From positions 1 to 12,635 of the forward strand of contig JAISJA010000029.1 in assembly GCA_031261765.1 (NCBI GenBank): a DNA stretch of 12,635 nt, read 5' to 3'. This document shows positions 1 to 5,434 of this stretch, in pieces. The notes under the pieces were generated by a model. That model was not told the DNA's origin, searched no databases, and worked only from the letters and a program-made list of their open reading frames with translations. The stretch is from Coriobacteriales bacterium (GTDB lineage: Bacteria; Actinomycetota; Coriobacteriia; Coriobacteriales; UBA8131). Both the position numbers and the translations under genes were made by a program. The number at the start of each line of letters is the position of its first letter. Position 1 is the stretch's first letter.

Positions 1-288
1 TTCATAAGCATCGCCAAAAGCGTCTATCGTGCTGTCCTTGTAGTCTCCCAGTTTCATATCGCCAATGCAATGGAGCAGTTTCGCGTAGTCAAACGTTGCA
101 TCACCGGCTTCGCGCTCGCCAGCGTTAATGTAGTTGGTGATGTTCTCAGATATATACCTATAGAACAAGATGCCCAGCACATATTGCTTGAAGTCCCAGC
201 CGTCTACGCTGCCGCGCAGGTCGGTTGCAACTTTCCAAATGGTGCTGTATAGCTCAGCGCGTTCTTGTTCTTTGCGGTTATCTGTCAT
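1..288 (-). CDS. hsdM: Type I restriction-modification DNA methyltransferase subunit M, N-terminal fragment (runs off the left edge)
   Basis: The 96 visible residues begin MTDNRKEQERAELYSTIW and contain LRGSVDGWDFKQYVLGILFYRYISENI. That is the characteristic start of the HsdM N-terminal helical domain, closest to the EcoR124 (type IC) style as I recall it. HsdM uses S-adenosylmethionine to methylate adenine in host recognition sites and forms the core of the HsdR2M2S1 complex. The SAM-binding and NPPF/Y catalytic motifs lie beyond position 1 and cannot be checked. The ATG at 288 is preceded by AAGGAAACAC repeats that can serve as the ribosome binding site. The gene starts 84 bases after hipA on the same strand, so co-transcription with hipBA is possible. 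Family assignment is secure; intactness is unknown. Confidence 0.9.
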   Translation of the reverse strand, partial: MTDNRKEQERAELYSTIWKVATDLRGSVDGWDFKQYVLGILFYRYISENITNYINAGEREAGDATFDYAKLLHCIGDMKLGDYKDSTIDAFGDAYE

Positions 289-290
289 GA

Positions 291-318
291 TTGTGTTTCC
301 TTGTGTTTCCTTGTGTTT
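291..318 (-). repeat. Decamer direct repeats carrying the hsdM ribosome binding site
   Basis: Two identical decamers (TTGTGTTTCC on the plus strand) and a third partial copy lie directly before the hsdM start. Read with the gene, each full copy presents AAGGAAACAC, so there are two tandem Shine-Dalgarno-like AAGGA cores. The one nearest the ATG is at ordinary spacing. Copy-number change here would alter hsdM translation or 5' leader length; that is inference. Confidence 0.6.
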
Positions 319-334
319 TGCGCCGTTTAAAGCC

Positions 335-359
335 TTCATTTAAGTTTAACTTACATGAA
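335..359. promoter_or_regulatory. Imperfect palindrome between hipA and hsdM, possible operator
   Basis: The arms are TTCATTTAAGTT and AACTTACATGAA around a single central T. They match at 11 of 12 positions. There is no U-tract on either side, so this is not a standard intrinsic terminator. It sits after the hipA stop and about 47 bases before the hsdM start, where an operator controlling hsdM or a processing hairpin would fit. Its TAAGTT half-site loosely resembles the TAAATT half-site of the palindrome in the hipBA promoter, which raises the untested idea that HipB also binds here. Confidence 0.4.
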
Positions 360-372
360 TGTCGTCACATAG

Positions 373-1551
373 CTAAGCAGCCATGGCCCGCGCCCATTTA
401 TCGGCGAGGCCAGCCGTAGCGTGTCGAACGTCTTGTAGAATTCCAGTGCACTTGTTATGCGCCAGACCTATCTCCTCTCCCAAAGCCACCAGGTCTTCAT
501 TTTGTATATCTTTGCCCTTGCCGTTAACGCTTGTAGCGTGCTCACCGCCCATGCCGGAACTATAAGTTAGATCGTAAGCAGGAGAAAGAACGTAGCGTCC
601 CTCGTTATCGTTATAGATGAACGAGAAATTGCGCGAGTGGTCGTCCATGTTGTGCGTCTGCACATTGAAGCACATAAGGCGATACATAGCTTCAACCTGT
701 GAGAAATCTTTCGTGATCTTTAAAGCAGCAATCATAAGCGACTTATAGTCGAGACTTGGTATACGATGCGATGTCTCTAAGAGAGCGCTTACAGAGAGCA
801 TATGTATGCGTATGCGAGCGCCATGTGCAGCGCCCGCCCCGTCCACTCGGTCAAAGCGTCTGACCCCAAAATAGCCGTTCGTTCGTTTCGACTTGAACAG
901 CCGGACCTCCGGCATGTCTATTCCACATCTCTTGGCAGTCTGTGCATATTCATACTCCATAAGCCCGATATCCGACGGGTCTATATGTGCGGGGAATTTT
1001 ATTATCCAGTCTGAGCCATTAATATGCGTAAGTACTTTTGGCCTGGCTCCTCCAGACGAACCGCCCATCACGAAAAGCCCATCCAAATCGGAAGCATCGT
1101 TGGTTTCAAGCAGATGTTTGCACTCACTGGCAAGTTCGTCCAGATCCAAGTCCGCAGATTCCGTATTGATTACGGCCTCCGGCTCATACACAAGTGCCCC
1201 CATGCCTGTCGAACCGACTATGGCCAAACGCTGGAGAGTCGTTATAGAATAAGGATCGACCCCGTGTTTCCTCAACATCCTGTCCAGTAAAAAGCGACCC
1301 CAGCCATCAGGTAGGCTATCGCTAAAAACTCCAAATAAACCGTCAAATGGCTCGTATTTTGGCACAAACACCCTGCGCTCAAGTGGCAACGAGAACGGGC
1401 TTATCGAAAACCCATGCAAAAGCCAATCGGCGTCATATTCAAAAGCTATTGTGCTATCTTTAGTTAACGCTAGTACGCCGACCGGGCGCTTGTTATACAG
1501 CACGTTAAGCGTCTTTACATCTGGGATAAGCAATTGGCTATCATTGCTCAT
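373..1551 (-). CDS. hipA: HipA-family serine/threonine kinase toxin
   Basis: This 392-residue protein has the full HipA architecture. An N-terminal subdomain (about residues 15-125) contains PFSLPLERR and DGLFGVFSDSLPDGWGRFLLDR and ends in VGSTGMGALVYEP. The kinase body follows. The phosphorylatable serine loop GGSSGGARPK is at 163-172, the likely nucleotide-binding lysine in WIIKFP is K185, the catalytic stretch HNMDDHSRNFSF has D304 and N308, and the metal-binding Asp in LSPAYDLTYSSG is D327. Characterised HipA kinases phosphorylate aminoacyl-tRNA synthetases such as GltX and induce dormancy; this one's target is not deducible. All catalytic positions look intact, so it is probably an active toxin. 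Its start overlaps the end of hipB by 11 bases, giving translational coupling. Isoleucine codons are 14 ATA of 21, less extreme than in the core operon, consistent with acquired DNA. Confidence 0.93.
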   Translation of the reverse strand: MSNDSQLLIPDVKTLNVLYNKRPVGVLALTKDSTIAFEYDADWLLHGFSISPFSLPLERRVFVPKYEPFDGLFGVFSDSLPDGWGRFLLDRMLRKHGVDPYSITTLQRLAIVGSTGMGALVYEPEAVINTESADLDLDELASECKHLLETNDASDLDGLFVMGGSSGGARPKVLTHINGSDWIIKFPAHIDPSDIGLMEYEYAQTAKRCGIDMPEVRLFKSKRTNGYFGVRRFDRVDGAGAAHGARIRIHMLSVSALLETSHRIPSLDYKSLMIAALKITKDFSQVEAMYRLMCFNVQTHNMDDHSRNFSFIYNDNEGRYVLSPAYDLTYSSGMGGEHATSVNGKGKDIQNEDLVALGEEIGLAHNKCTGILQDVRHATAGLADKWARAMAA

Positions 1552-1819
1552 TTATGACGTCCTGTATTGAGCGATACTGCTTGTGGGCAAATAATTCACT
1601 AAAATCGTCCGCGCAGTTAAGAGCTATTGATATCTTGATAAGCGATTCGAACGAAATCTTATGTTGTGTCTCAAAACGTTTGATTGACCCCAGGCTAACA
1701 CCGGAGCGTTTCGCAAGTAATGACTGTGACATGCCAAGCTCACGCCTGCGTTCTCGTACTCGGGACGCTATGGCTGCTACGATGCTACTGACAGATATGT
1801 CATCTTGCAATTGTATCAT
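1541..1819 (-). CDS. hipB: HipB-like XRE-family antitoxin and repressor
   Basis: A 92-residue protein with one Cro/C1-type helix-turn-helix at about residues 16-71. SQSLLAKRSG (31-40) forms the second helix and SLGSIKRFE (42-50) the recognition helix. Its place directly upstream of hipA, with an 11-base overlap, and its size identify it as the HipB antitoxin. Such proteins bind HipA and repress their own operon. No Shine-Dalgarno sequence precedes the ATG at 1819, and a good -10 hexamer ends only 8 bases upstream, so the message is probably leaderless. Nested inverted repeats in that promoter are the likely binding sites. The C-terminal tail, about residues 72-92, is short. Confidence 0.88.
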   Translation of the reverse strand: MIQLQDDISVSSIVAAIASRVRERRRELGMSQSLLAKRSGVSLGSIKRFETQHKISFESLIKISIALNCADDFSELFAHKQYRSIQDVINEQ

Positions 1820-1876
1820 AGCTAATATTTTAACCTAAATTGCCTAATTTAGCAAGTTTTAGATAATATATTAGCT
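1820..1876 (-). promoter_or_regulatory. hipBA promoter with nested inverted-repeat operators
   Basis: Reading on the minus strand, a -35 TTGCTA (1850-1855) and a -10 TAAAAT (1827-1832) are separated by exactly 17 bases. The spacer holds a perfect palindrome, CTAAATT-GCCT-AATTTAG (1835-1852), which also overlaps the -35. A second, outer inverted repeat has 9-base perfect arms, AGCTAATAT (1820-1828) and ATATTAGCT (1868-1876), and brackets the promoter. This is the expected layout for cooperative autorepression by HipB dimers or the HipA-HipB complex. The predicted transcription start falls at or within a base or two of the hipB ATG. Confidence 0.65.
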
Positions 1877-1903
1877 GTATTCGCTCGTCAGTGGACTGTC
1901 GAA

Positions 1904-1922
1904 GCGCGCGTTCTTAGCGCGC
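1904..1922. other. Short GC hairpin
   Basis: GCGCGC arms (1904-1909 and 1917-1922) around a 7-base loop, GTTCTTA. No T-run follows on either strand, so it is not a clear rho-independent terminator. It lies between the tRNA 3' side and the hipBA promoter and might slow read-through from the tRNA. Confidence 0.3.
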
Positions 1923-1948
1923 CGCGGGAAATGTCATTGGGATGGTTT

Positions 1949-2055
1949 CCAAATTCCATGATTTGAGTGCATAAGACACGATGGCTCGACCGAAGTTGGC
2001 TTACCGCCAATGAGGGAGAGAAATCGTGGCTTAGGTGCCAAATCATGGGATTTGG
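1949..2055. repeat. Long imperfect inverted repeat abutting and including the tRNA CCA end
   Basis: The left arm (1949-1982) and the right arm (2023-2055) are inverted copies. Both begin CCAAAT-Y-CCATGATTTG and finish TAAG-M-CACGAT, with a short mismatched patch between these blocks. A 40-base centre carries its own small hairpin, TTGGC-TTACC-GCCAA (1996-2010). The outer end of the right arm overlaps the encoded CCA of the tRNA (2053-2055). Transcribed from the tRNA promoter it would fold into a roughly 107-nt stem-loop. It could be a read-through terminator, an RNase processing structure, a MITE-like remnant, or part of an attachment region. No target-site duplication was seen. Confidence 0.5.
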
Positions 2056-2127
2056 TGGGCCCTGCAGGATTCGAACCTGCAACCCAGGGATTATGAGTCC
2101 CCTGCGCTGCCGTTGCGCCAAGAGCCC
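2053..2127 (-). tRNA. tRNA with CAU anticodon (tRNA-Met; tRNA-Ile2 not excluded)
   Basis: A complete 75-nt cloverleaf with encoded CCA can be drawn by hand. The acceptor is GGGCTCT paired with AGGGCCC (one G-T wobble). The D arm GCGC-AACGGCA-GCGC has a short loop, the anticodon stem is GGGGA/TCCCT with loop CTCATAA, the variable region is GGGTT, and the T arm is GCAGG-TTCGAAT-CCTGC. The discriminator is A. The CAT anticodon fits elongator Met or, if C34 is converted to lysidine by TilS, the AUA-reading Ile2. The perfect 1-72 pair argues against initiator tRNA. The anticodon arm, including its G27-U43 pair, also resembles bacterial tRNA-Ile2, so the identity remains open. Confidence 0.9.
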
Positions 2128-2162
2128 ACGCACAAAAGAATAGCGCCAAAAGCGCTCAAACC

Positions 2163-2189
2163 ATTATACAACAACAATTCACGTTGCAA
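2163..2189 (-). promoter_or_regulatory. Likely tRNA promoter
   Basis: A perfect TATAAT on the minus strand (2163-2168) lies 36 bases upstream of the tRNA 5' end. TTGCAA (2184-2189) is the best -35 candidate, with a short 15-base spacer. The -10 is convincing; the -35 is weak. The site lies downstream of the htrA terminator, so the tRNA is an independent unit. Confidence 0.55.
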
Positions 2190-2233
2190 GCGCGACAAAT
2201 AATCGCATGGCGGGCGCATGCGCTCCGTGGCAC

Positions 2234-2263
2234 AAAAAAAGCAACGGCGCTAAGCACCGTTGC
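2234..2263 (-). terminator. Intrinsic terminator of htrA
   Basis: On the minus strand a 10-bp stem, GCAACGGTGC / GCGCCGTTGC (one G-T pair) with a TTA loop, is followed at once by seven T residues (plus-strand A-run 2234-2240). This is a textbook rho-independent terminator for minus-strand transcription. It lies about 160 bases after the htrA stop, so the htrA message would carry the palindromic repeats as its 3' UTR. Confidence 0.85.
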
Positions 2264-2264
2264 C

Positions 2265-2342
2265 TGGATCCCGGGTCAAGCCCGGGATGACGTTATAGTC
2301 AGACCCGCGATGACGTTATCGTCACGTCCGGGATGACGTGGA
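2265..2342. repeat. GGATCC...GGATGACG palindromic repeat with 23-bp tandem extension
   Basis: The core is a perfect stem, CCCGGG-TCAAG-CCCGGG (2270-2286), flanked by GGAT on the left and ATGACGTTAT on the right. The right half is then repeated with a 23-base period, in copies starting at 2275, 2298 and 2321. The later copies differ by a few bases (GTCAGACCCGCGATGACG, GTCACGTCCGGGATGACG). A related copy with compensating base changes lies at 9413-9433. Repeats of this form (CCGGGTCAAGCCCGG) occur in intergenic DNA of many bacteria and behave like REP elements. Confidence 0.7.
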
Positions 2343-2375
2343 TTGCGGGTCACGCGTTCGCTTAACGGCGCAGAG

Positions 2376-2411
2376 ATCCTGCGCAATCGGCTACGCGCCG
2401 ATTCGCAGGAT
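2376..2411. repeat. Palindromic hairpin after htrA
   Basis: The arms ATCCTGCGCAATCGGC (2376-2391) and GCCGATTCGCAGGAT (2397-2411) pair fully except for one bulged C. The loop is TACGC. It begins GATCC and ends GGATGAC like the neighbouring repeat, with different stem bases, so it may be a diverged relative. It is only 11 bases from the htrA stop and would protect the 3' end of that mRNA; no U-tract makes it a terminator alone. Confidence 0.55.
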
Positions 2412-2422
2412 GACATCTGTGG

Positions 2423-4330
2423 TTACGACGTTGTATTCTGCGCGTCTGAGCCTAACGTCGCTGTTATGGTCTGTTGCTGCCCGTTGCGGTATATGGTAAG
2501 CTGCATCTGGTCGCCAACGGAGTGCTTGCGCACGGCCAACATAAGGTCGCCGGCCGAGTTCACGTTGCTGCCATCGGCGGATACTACCACGTCGCCGCGC
2601 TGCAACCCGGCCGAAGCGGCAGGCGAACCGGACACTACTGACGTTATATAGGCCGCACCGTCAGGAGCGTTAGCGCCAAGCTGGCTTGCCTGCGAAGACG
2701 AGAGCGACTGCATCTGCACGCCAAGGTACGCGTGTGTAACCGTTTGCCCGGCCTTAAGCTGGTCTGCTATGTTCAAGGCATAGTTGCTTGCTATGGCGAA
2801 CCCTACGCCCGAGCTGGAATCTGAATTAGACGAGATAAGCGCGTTTATACCTATTAGCTGCCCCTGGTCGTTTACCAACGCGCCGCCAGAGTTACCGGGG
2901 TTAATGGCCGCGTCTGTCTGTATCATGTCGGCGTATACGGACGTGCCACTTGTTGACTGCACGGTTTGTGAACGCGCGGTCGCTGAGACTATACCAGTGG
3001 TCACGGTATTCTGCAAACCGTATGGGCTGCCTATGGCCATGACCCACTCGCCTACTTTCACGTCGTCAGAGTTAGCGGTCTCTATTGGCGTAAGGCCCGT
3101 GGCGTTTATCTTTATGACGGCTAGGTCAGAGGACTGGTCGGTGCCGCTTACCGTCGCTTGCTGCTGCGAACCATCGCTAAGGTCAACCATGAGCTTGGCC
3201 GCGCCGCTTATTACGTGGTAGTTGGTAAGTATATAGCCGTCGCTGGTTAATATGACGCCACTGCCAAGCGAGGATTCCTGAAGGCTACCGGAGCTGCCGC
3301 TATTCCCGTTGCCGCTGCCGCTTCCGCCCTGGCCAAACAGATACGAATAAAGGTCTGAGCTAGAGGCTTGCTGTGTGTATACCTCTATGCAAACTACTGA
3401 CGGTGACGCCTTGGCCGCTACGGCCTCGGCCGTCGTGGAGTCGTCATCGTTGGGGTTAATGGTTATAGCGCTACCGCTGCTGCCACCGCCGTTGTACGCG
3501 CCGGCGCCTATTCCGCTTACCGCGAACACGCCCCACACTATCACAGCGCCAACGACTACGCCTATAATGCCCATGATGAACGACATCATGTGCGGACTGC
3601 GCGGTTTCTTCACCTTGGGCGGCTTTGGCGCTTTAGGGGCCTTCGCGGCCTTGCCTGAAGGCTGTGCCGCGCCCTGTACGGGTGGCATAGGCGGTACCTG
3701 TGAACCGGCGCCAGTCGCGGCGGCTGGCTGGCCCTGTGCCTGCGGGGCTTGCGCGCCAAAGGCGTTGCCGGCTGGTTGGCCGGCTGGTTGGCTGGCGGCT
3801 GGCTGTACTCCGGGCGCCACGCCGGGTGCCGCGGCGGCAGCGCTTGTCGCGCCGGCAGCGGGCTGGTTTATCGGCACGCCGTTTACCGTGTCGTAGAACT
3901 GCTGCGCGGGCTGCTGCGCCGTTTGGTTAACGTCCCATTGCGTAGTACCCATTGGATAAACGCCAACCGGGTCGTTTTGCGTGGGAGCGCTTTGCGCGAA
4001 GCCGCCGACAGCACTGCCGGAAGCCGCGTATGGCATAGCGACGGGCTGGCCGTCTGCGGCGGCTGACGCGTGTGCCTCGCCGGTCTCACGCTCGTTTTGC
4101 TCAACGGTGTGTTCTATGAACTCCTGCGGAGCCGCGTGCGATTGATGCTGCGCTTCTTGCTGCGGTTGGCCCGCAGCCGCATGCTGCTCGGCGTCTTGCG
4201 GGTGCTGCTGCGCTTGCGCGTCGTCATGCGCGCTTTGCTGCGAGCCTGCCGCGCCCGCTACGTTGTCCGCTTTGCCAGCCGCGGCGTCATGGCCGTGCTG
4301 CGGCGTCTCGGGTGAATATGAGTCTGGCAT
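2423..4330 (-). CDS. htrA: Membrane-anchored HtrA/DegP-like serine protease with PDZ domain
   Basis: This 635-residue trypsin-fold protease has one N-terminal membrane anchor. Residues 1 to about 225 are a low-complexity Ala/Gln/Pro/His segment. A Lys/Pro-rich stretch (about 227-247) and one transmembrane helix (about 248-275) follow, placing the tail in the cytoplasm and the protease outside. A Gly/Ser linker leads into the protease domain, with the triad H372 in LTNYHVIS, D402 in SSDLAVIKI and S481 in INPGNSGGALVN. A single PDZ domain (about 532-627) ends the protein. Such enzymes degrade misfolded extracytoplasmic proteins. The ATG at 4330 is preferred over an in-frame GTG at 4339 because AAAGGTGA, which contains that GTG, is the ribosome binding site. 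The gene is monocistronic, with its own terminator. The length of the cytoplasmic tail is notable. Confidence 0.93.
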   Translation of the reverse strand: MPDSYSPETPQHGHDAAAGKADNVAGAAGSQQSAHDDAQAQQHPQDAEQHAAAGQPQQEAQHQSHAAPQEFIEHTVEQNERETGEAHASAAADGQPVAMPYAASGSAVGGFAQSAPTQNDPVGVYPMGTTQWDVNQTAQQPAQQFYDTVNGVPINQPAAGATSAAAAAPGVAPGVQPAASQPAGQPAGNAFGAQAPQAQGQPAAATGAGSQVPPMPPVQGAAQPSGKAAKAPKAPKPPKVKKPRSPHMMSFIMGIIGVVVGAVIVWGVFAVSGIGAGAYNGGGSSGSAITINPNDDDSTTAEAVAAKASPSVVCIEVYTQQASSSDLYSYLFGQGGSGSGNGNSGSSGSLQESSLGSGVILTSDGYILTNYHVISGAAKLMVDLSDGSQQQATVSGTDQSSDLAVIKINATGLTPIETANSDDVKVGEWVMAIGSPYGLQNTVTTGIVSATARSQTVQSTSGTSVYADMIQTDAAINPGNSGGALVNDQGQLIGINALISSNSDSSSGVGFAIASNYALNIADQLKAGQTVTHAYLGVQMQSLSSSQASQLGANAPDGAAYITSVVSGSPAASAGLQRGDVVVSADGSNVNSAGDLMLAVRKHSVGDQMQLTIYRNGQQQTITATLGSDAQNTTS

Positions 4331-4335
4331 ACGAA

Positions 4336-4343
4336 TCACCTTT
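4336..4343 (-). promoter_or_regulatory. htrA ribosome binding site, decides the start
   Basis: AAAGGTGA on the minus strand ends 5 bases before the ATG at 4330, ideal Shine-Dalgarno spacing. The alternative GTG start at 4339 lies inside this motif and would leave no ribosome binding site, so it is rejected. Confidence 0.7.
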
Positions 4344-4425
4344 CTATATAAAGCCTTGTACTTGAACGATGTACGGAACGATCATACATTCGATGAAAAA
4401 TAACTATCCACACATTCAATACGTA

Positions 4426-4446
4426 CAGTATACTACTGTTATACTG
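4426..4446. promoter_or_regulatory. Inverted repeat in the htrA-acpP divergent intergenic region
   Basis: The arms CAGTATA (4426-4432) and TATACTG (4440-4446) are perfect inverted copies around CTACTGT. The site is about 95 bases upstream of htrA and 200 upstream of acpP. On the minus strand the arm includes TATAAC, which could be an htrA -10, so a regulator bound here could block htrA. No regulator can be named. The rest of the 315-base intergenic region (4331-4645) also has direct GAACGAT repeats (4364 and 4376), a weak CGTGT/ACACG hairpin (4478-4492), and a GTTGC/GCAAC inverted repeat (4556-4572). Confidence 0.35.
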
Positions 4447-4594
4447 AACCCAAACTGAAAACCTGAAAGCGCGGCCCCGTGTCCAGAACACGCTCTGTCT
4501 GTTACATCGCTACTGCATAGTCGACCTTATCCACGAATTTGACATTTCACCAACCGTTGCGCACATTGCAACCGTATGAAAGGCCCCAAAGCGT

Positions 4595-4605
4595 TAAAAT
4601 ATAGT
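4595..4605 (+). promoter_or_regulatory. Candidate -10 region of the acpP-acc-fabH operon promoter
   Basis: TAAAAT (4595-4600) and the overlapping TATAGT (4600-4605) are the best -10 candidates, 41-51 bases before the acpP ATG. No matching -35 stands at 16-18 bases. A consensus TTGACA exists at 4539-4544, but the hexamer 17 bases after it (CACATT) is poor. Which element is used cannot be decided by eye. Confidence 0.3.
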
Positions 4606-4645
4606 ACAGGCTAATACACCGATGCTTTTGAGGAGGAACTTAAGA

Positions 4646-4885
4646 ATGGCAGAATCAACATTTGAAGTCGTACAACGGGTACTTGCGGACGGTCTTTCCG
4701 TCGATAAGGACTCCGTGACAATGGACGCGGATATAAACGAAGACCTTGGAGCGGATTCACTTGACGCGGTCGAGCTCATAATGTCGCTTGAAGAGGAGTT
4801 CGACATAGAGATAGAGCCCGAGAAAGCCGAGAGCCTGCATAAGGTAAGCGACATCGTGGCACTTATCGACGAAATGAAAGCATAG
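4646..4885 (+). CDS. acpP: Acyl carrier protein
   Basis: This 79-residue acidic four-helix protein carries the phosphopantetheine site in LGADSLDAVELIM, with modified serine S38. It carries growing acyl chains as thioesters during type II fatty acid synthesis in the cytosol. Length and motif are canonical. The ATG at 4646 follows a strong GAGGAGG (4630-4636) by 9 bases, whereas an upstream in-frame ATG at 4622 would place that ribosome binding site inside the gene and add residues foreign to the family. It is the first gene of the operon, 6 bases before accB, so strong translation here fits the large ACP demand of the cell. Confidence 0.97.
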   Translation: MAESTFEVVQRVLADGLSVDKDSVTMDADINEDLGADSLDAVELIMSLEEEFDIEIEPEKAESLHKVSDIVALIDEMKA

Positions 4886-4891
4886 TGCAAA

Positions 4892-5434
4892 ATGAGTAAG
4901 TTCGATAAAGACGTTCATGACATTGAGCGCCTGGCCGGCCTTCTGGAGTCACACGGGCTGACCAAGCTGGCATACGAGCGTGAGGATATGCACGTGGTGC
5001 TTGAGAAGCACAACCACAAGCACAAATGCGCGCCGAAAGGCGAGCAGGCGCCAGCGCAGGCCGTAAGCACGCAGGACGCCGGCGCGGCGCAGGCACAGCC
5101 CACGGCGCAATCGGCCGTGCAGTCCGCCGCCCATGCCTTGCCCAGCACGCCCAGCATAGAGAAGGGCGCGGTGTCCGTGCCAAGCGTGGACGCGTCTGCC
5201 GGCACGGTGGTAACGGCGCCGCTTGTGGGCACCGCTTACAGGTCCAAGGAACCCGGAGCCACGCCGTTCGTGTCTGAGGGCGACATGGTAAGCGCCGGAT
5301 CGGTCCTTTGCCTTGTTGAGGCCATGAAGATGTTCAACGAGGTAACGGCGCCGGTAGGCGGCACGGTAAGCGCCATACACTTCCAGGACGGCTCGCTTGT
5401 CGAGTTCAACGCGCCACTGTTCACGATAAGTTAA
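4892..5434 (+). CDS. accB: Biotin carboxyl carrier protein of acetyl-CoA carboxylase
   Basis: This 180-residue protein has a short N-terminal part (1-50), a disordered Ala/Gln/Pro linker (about 51-105) and a C-terminal biotinyl domain (about 106-180). The biotinylated lysine is K146 in the motif VEAMKMFNEV. The characteristic thumb-containing domain of AccB is recognisable in APLVGTAYRSKEPGATPFV. Biotin on this swinging arm is carboxylated by AccC and then delivers CO2 to acetyl-CoA on AccA-AccD. It starts 6 bases after acpP with no clear ribosome binding site of its own, suggesting translational coupling. Its TAA stop shares one base with the accC start. Confidence 0.95.
   Translation: MSKFDKDVHDIERLAGLLESHGLTKLAYEREDMHVVLEKHNHKHKCAPKGEQAPAQAVSTQDAGAAQAQPTAQSAVQSAAHALPSTPSIEKGAVSVPSVDASAGTVVTAPLVGTAYRSKEPGATPFVSEGDMVSAGSVLCLVEAMKMFNEVTAPVGGTVSAIHFQDGSLVEFNAPLFTIS

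Noticed and set aside
1888..2149. Small minus-strand open frames across the tRNA
   Set aside because: They read through a clear tRNA gene and the inverted repeat, have no ribosome binding site, and look like no protein.
2265..2420. CRISPR-like array near htrA
   Set aside because: The 23-base period has no variable spacers between copies, so it is a plain tandem repeat.
3375..3896. Long open frame on the plus strand opposite htrA
   Set aside because: It mirrors the Ala/Gln/Pro-rich and repeat-like coding of htrA on the other strand, has no ribosome binding site, and its Cys/Pro/Ala-rich translation matches no family.
4331..4339. In-frame GTG start for htrA at 4339
   Set aside because: The GTG is part of the AAAGGTGA ribosome binding site of the ATG at 4330, so it would have no ribosome binding site itself.
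4478..4492. Hairpin CGTGT/ACACG in the acpP upstream region as a terminator or riboswitch
   Set aside because: A 5-base stem with no T-run and no known riboswitch core; it is within chance expectation.
4622..4645. Upstream ATG for acpP at 4622
   Set aside because: It would put the strong GAGGAGG ribosome binding site inside the gene and add a non-family leader; the ATG at 4646 gives a standard ACP.
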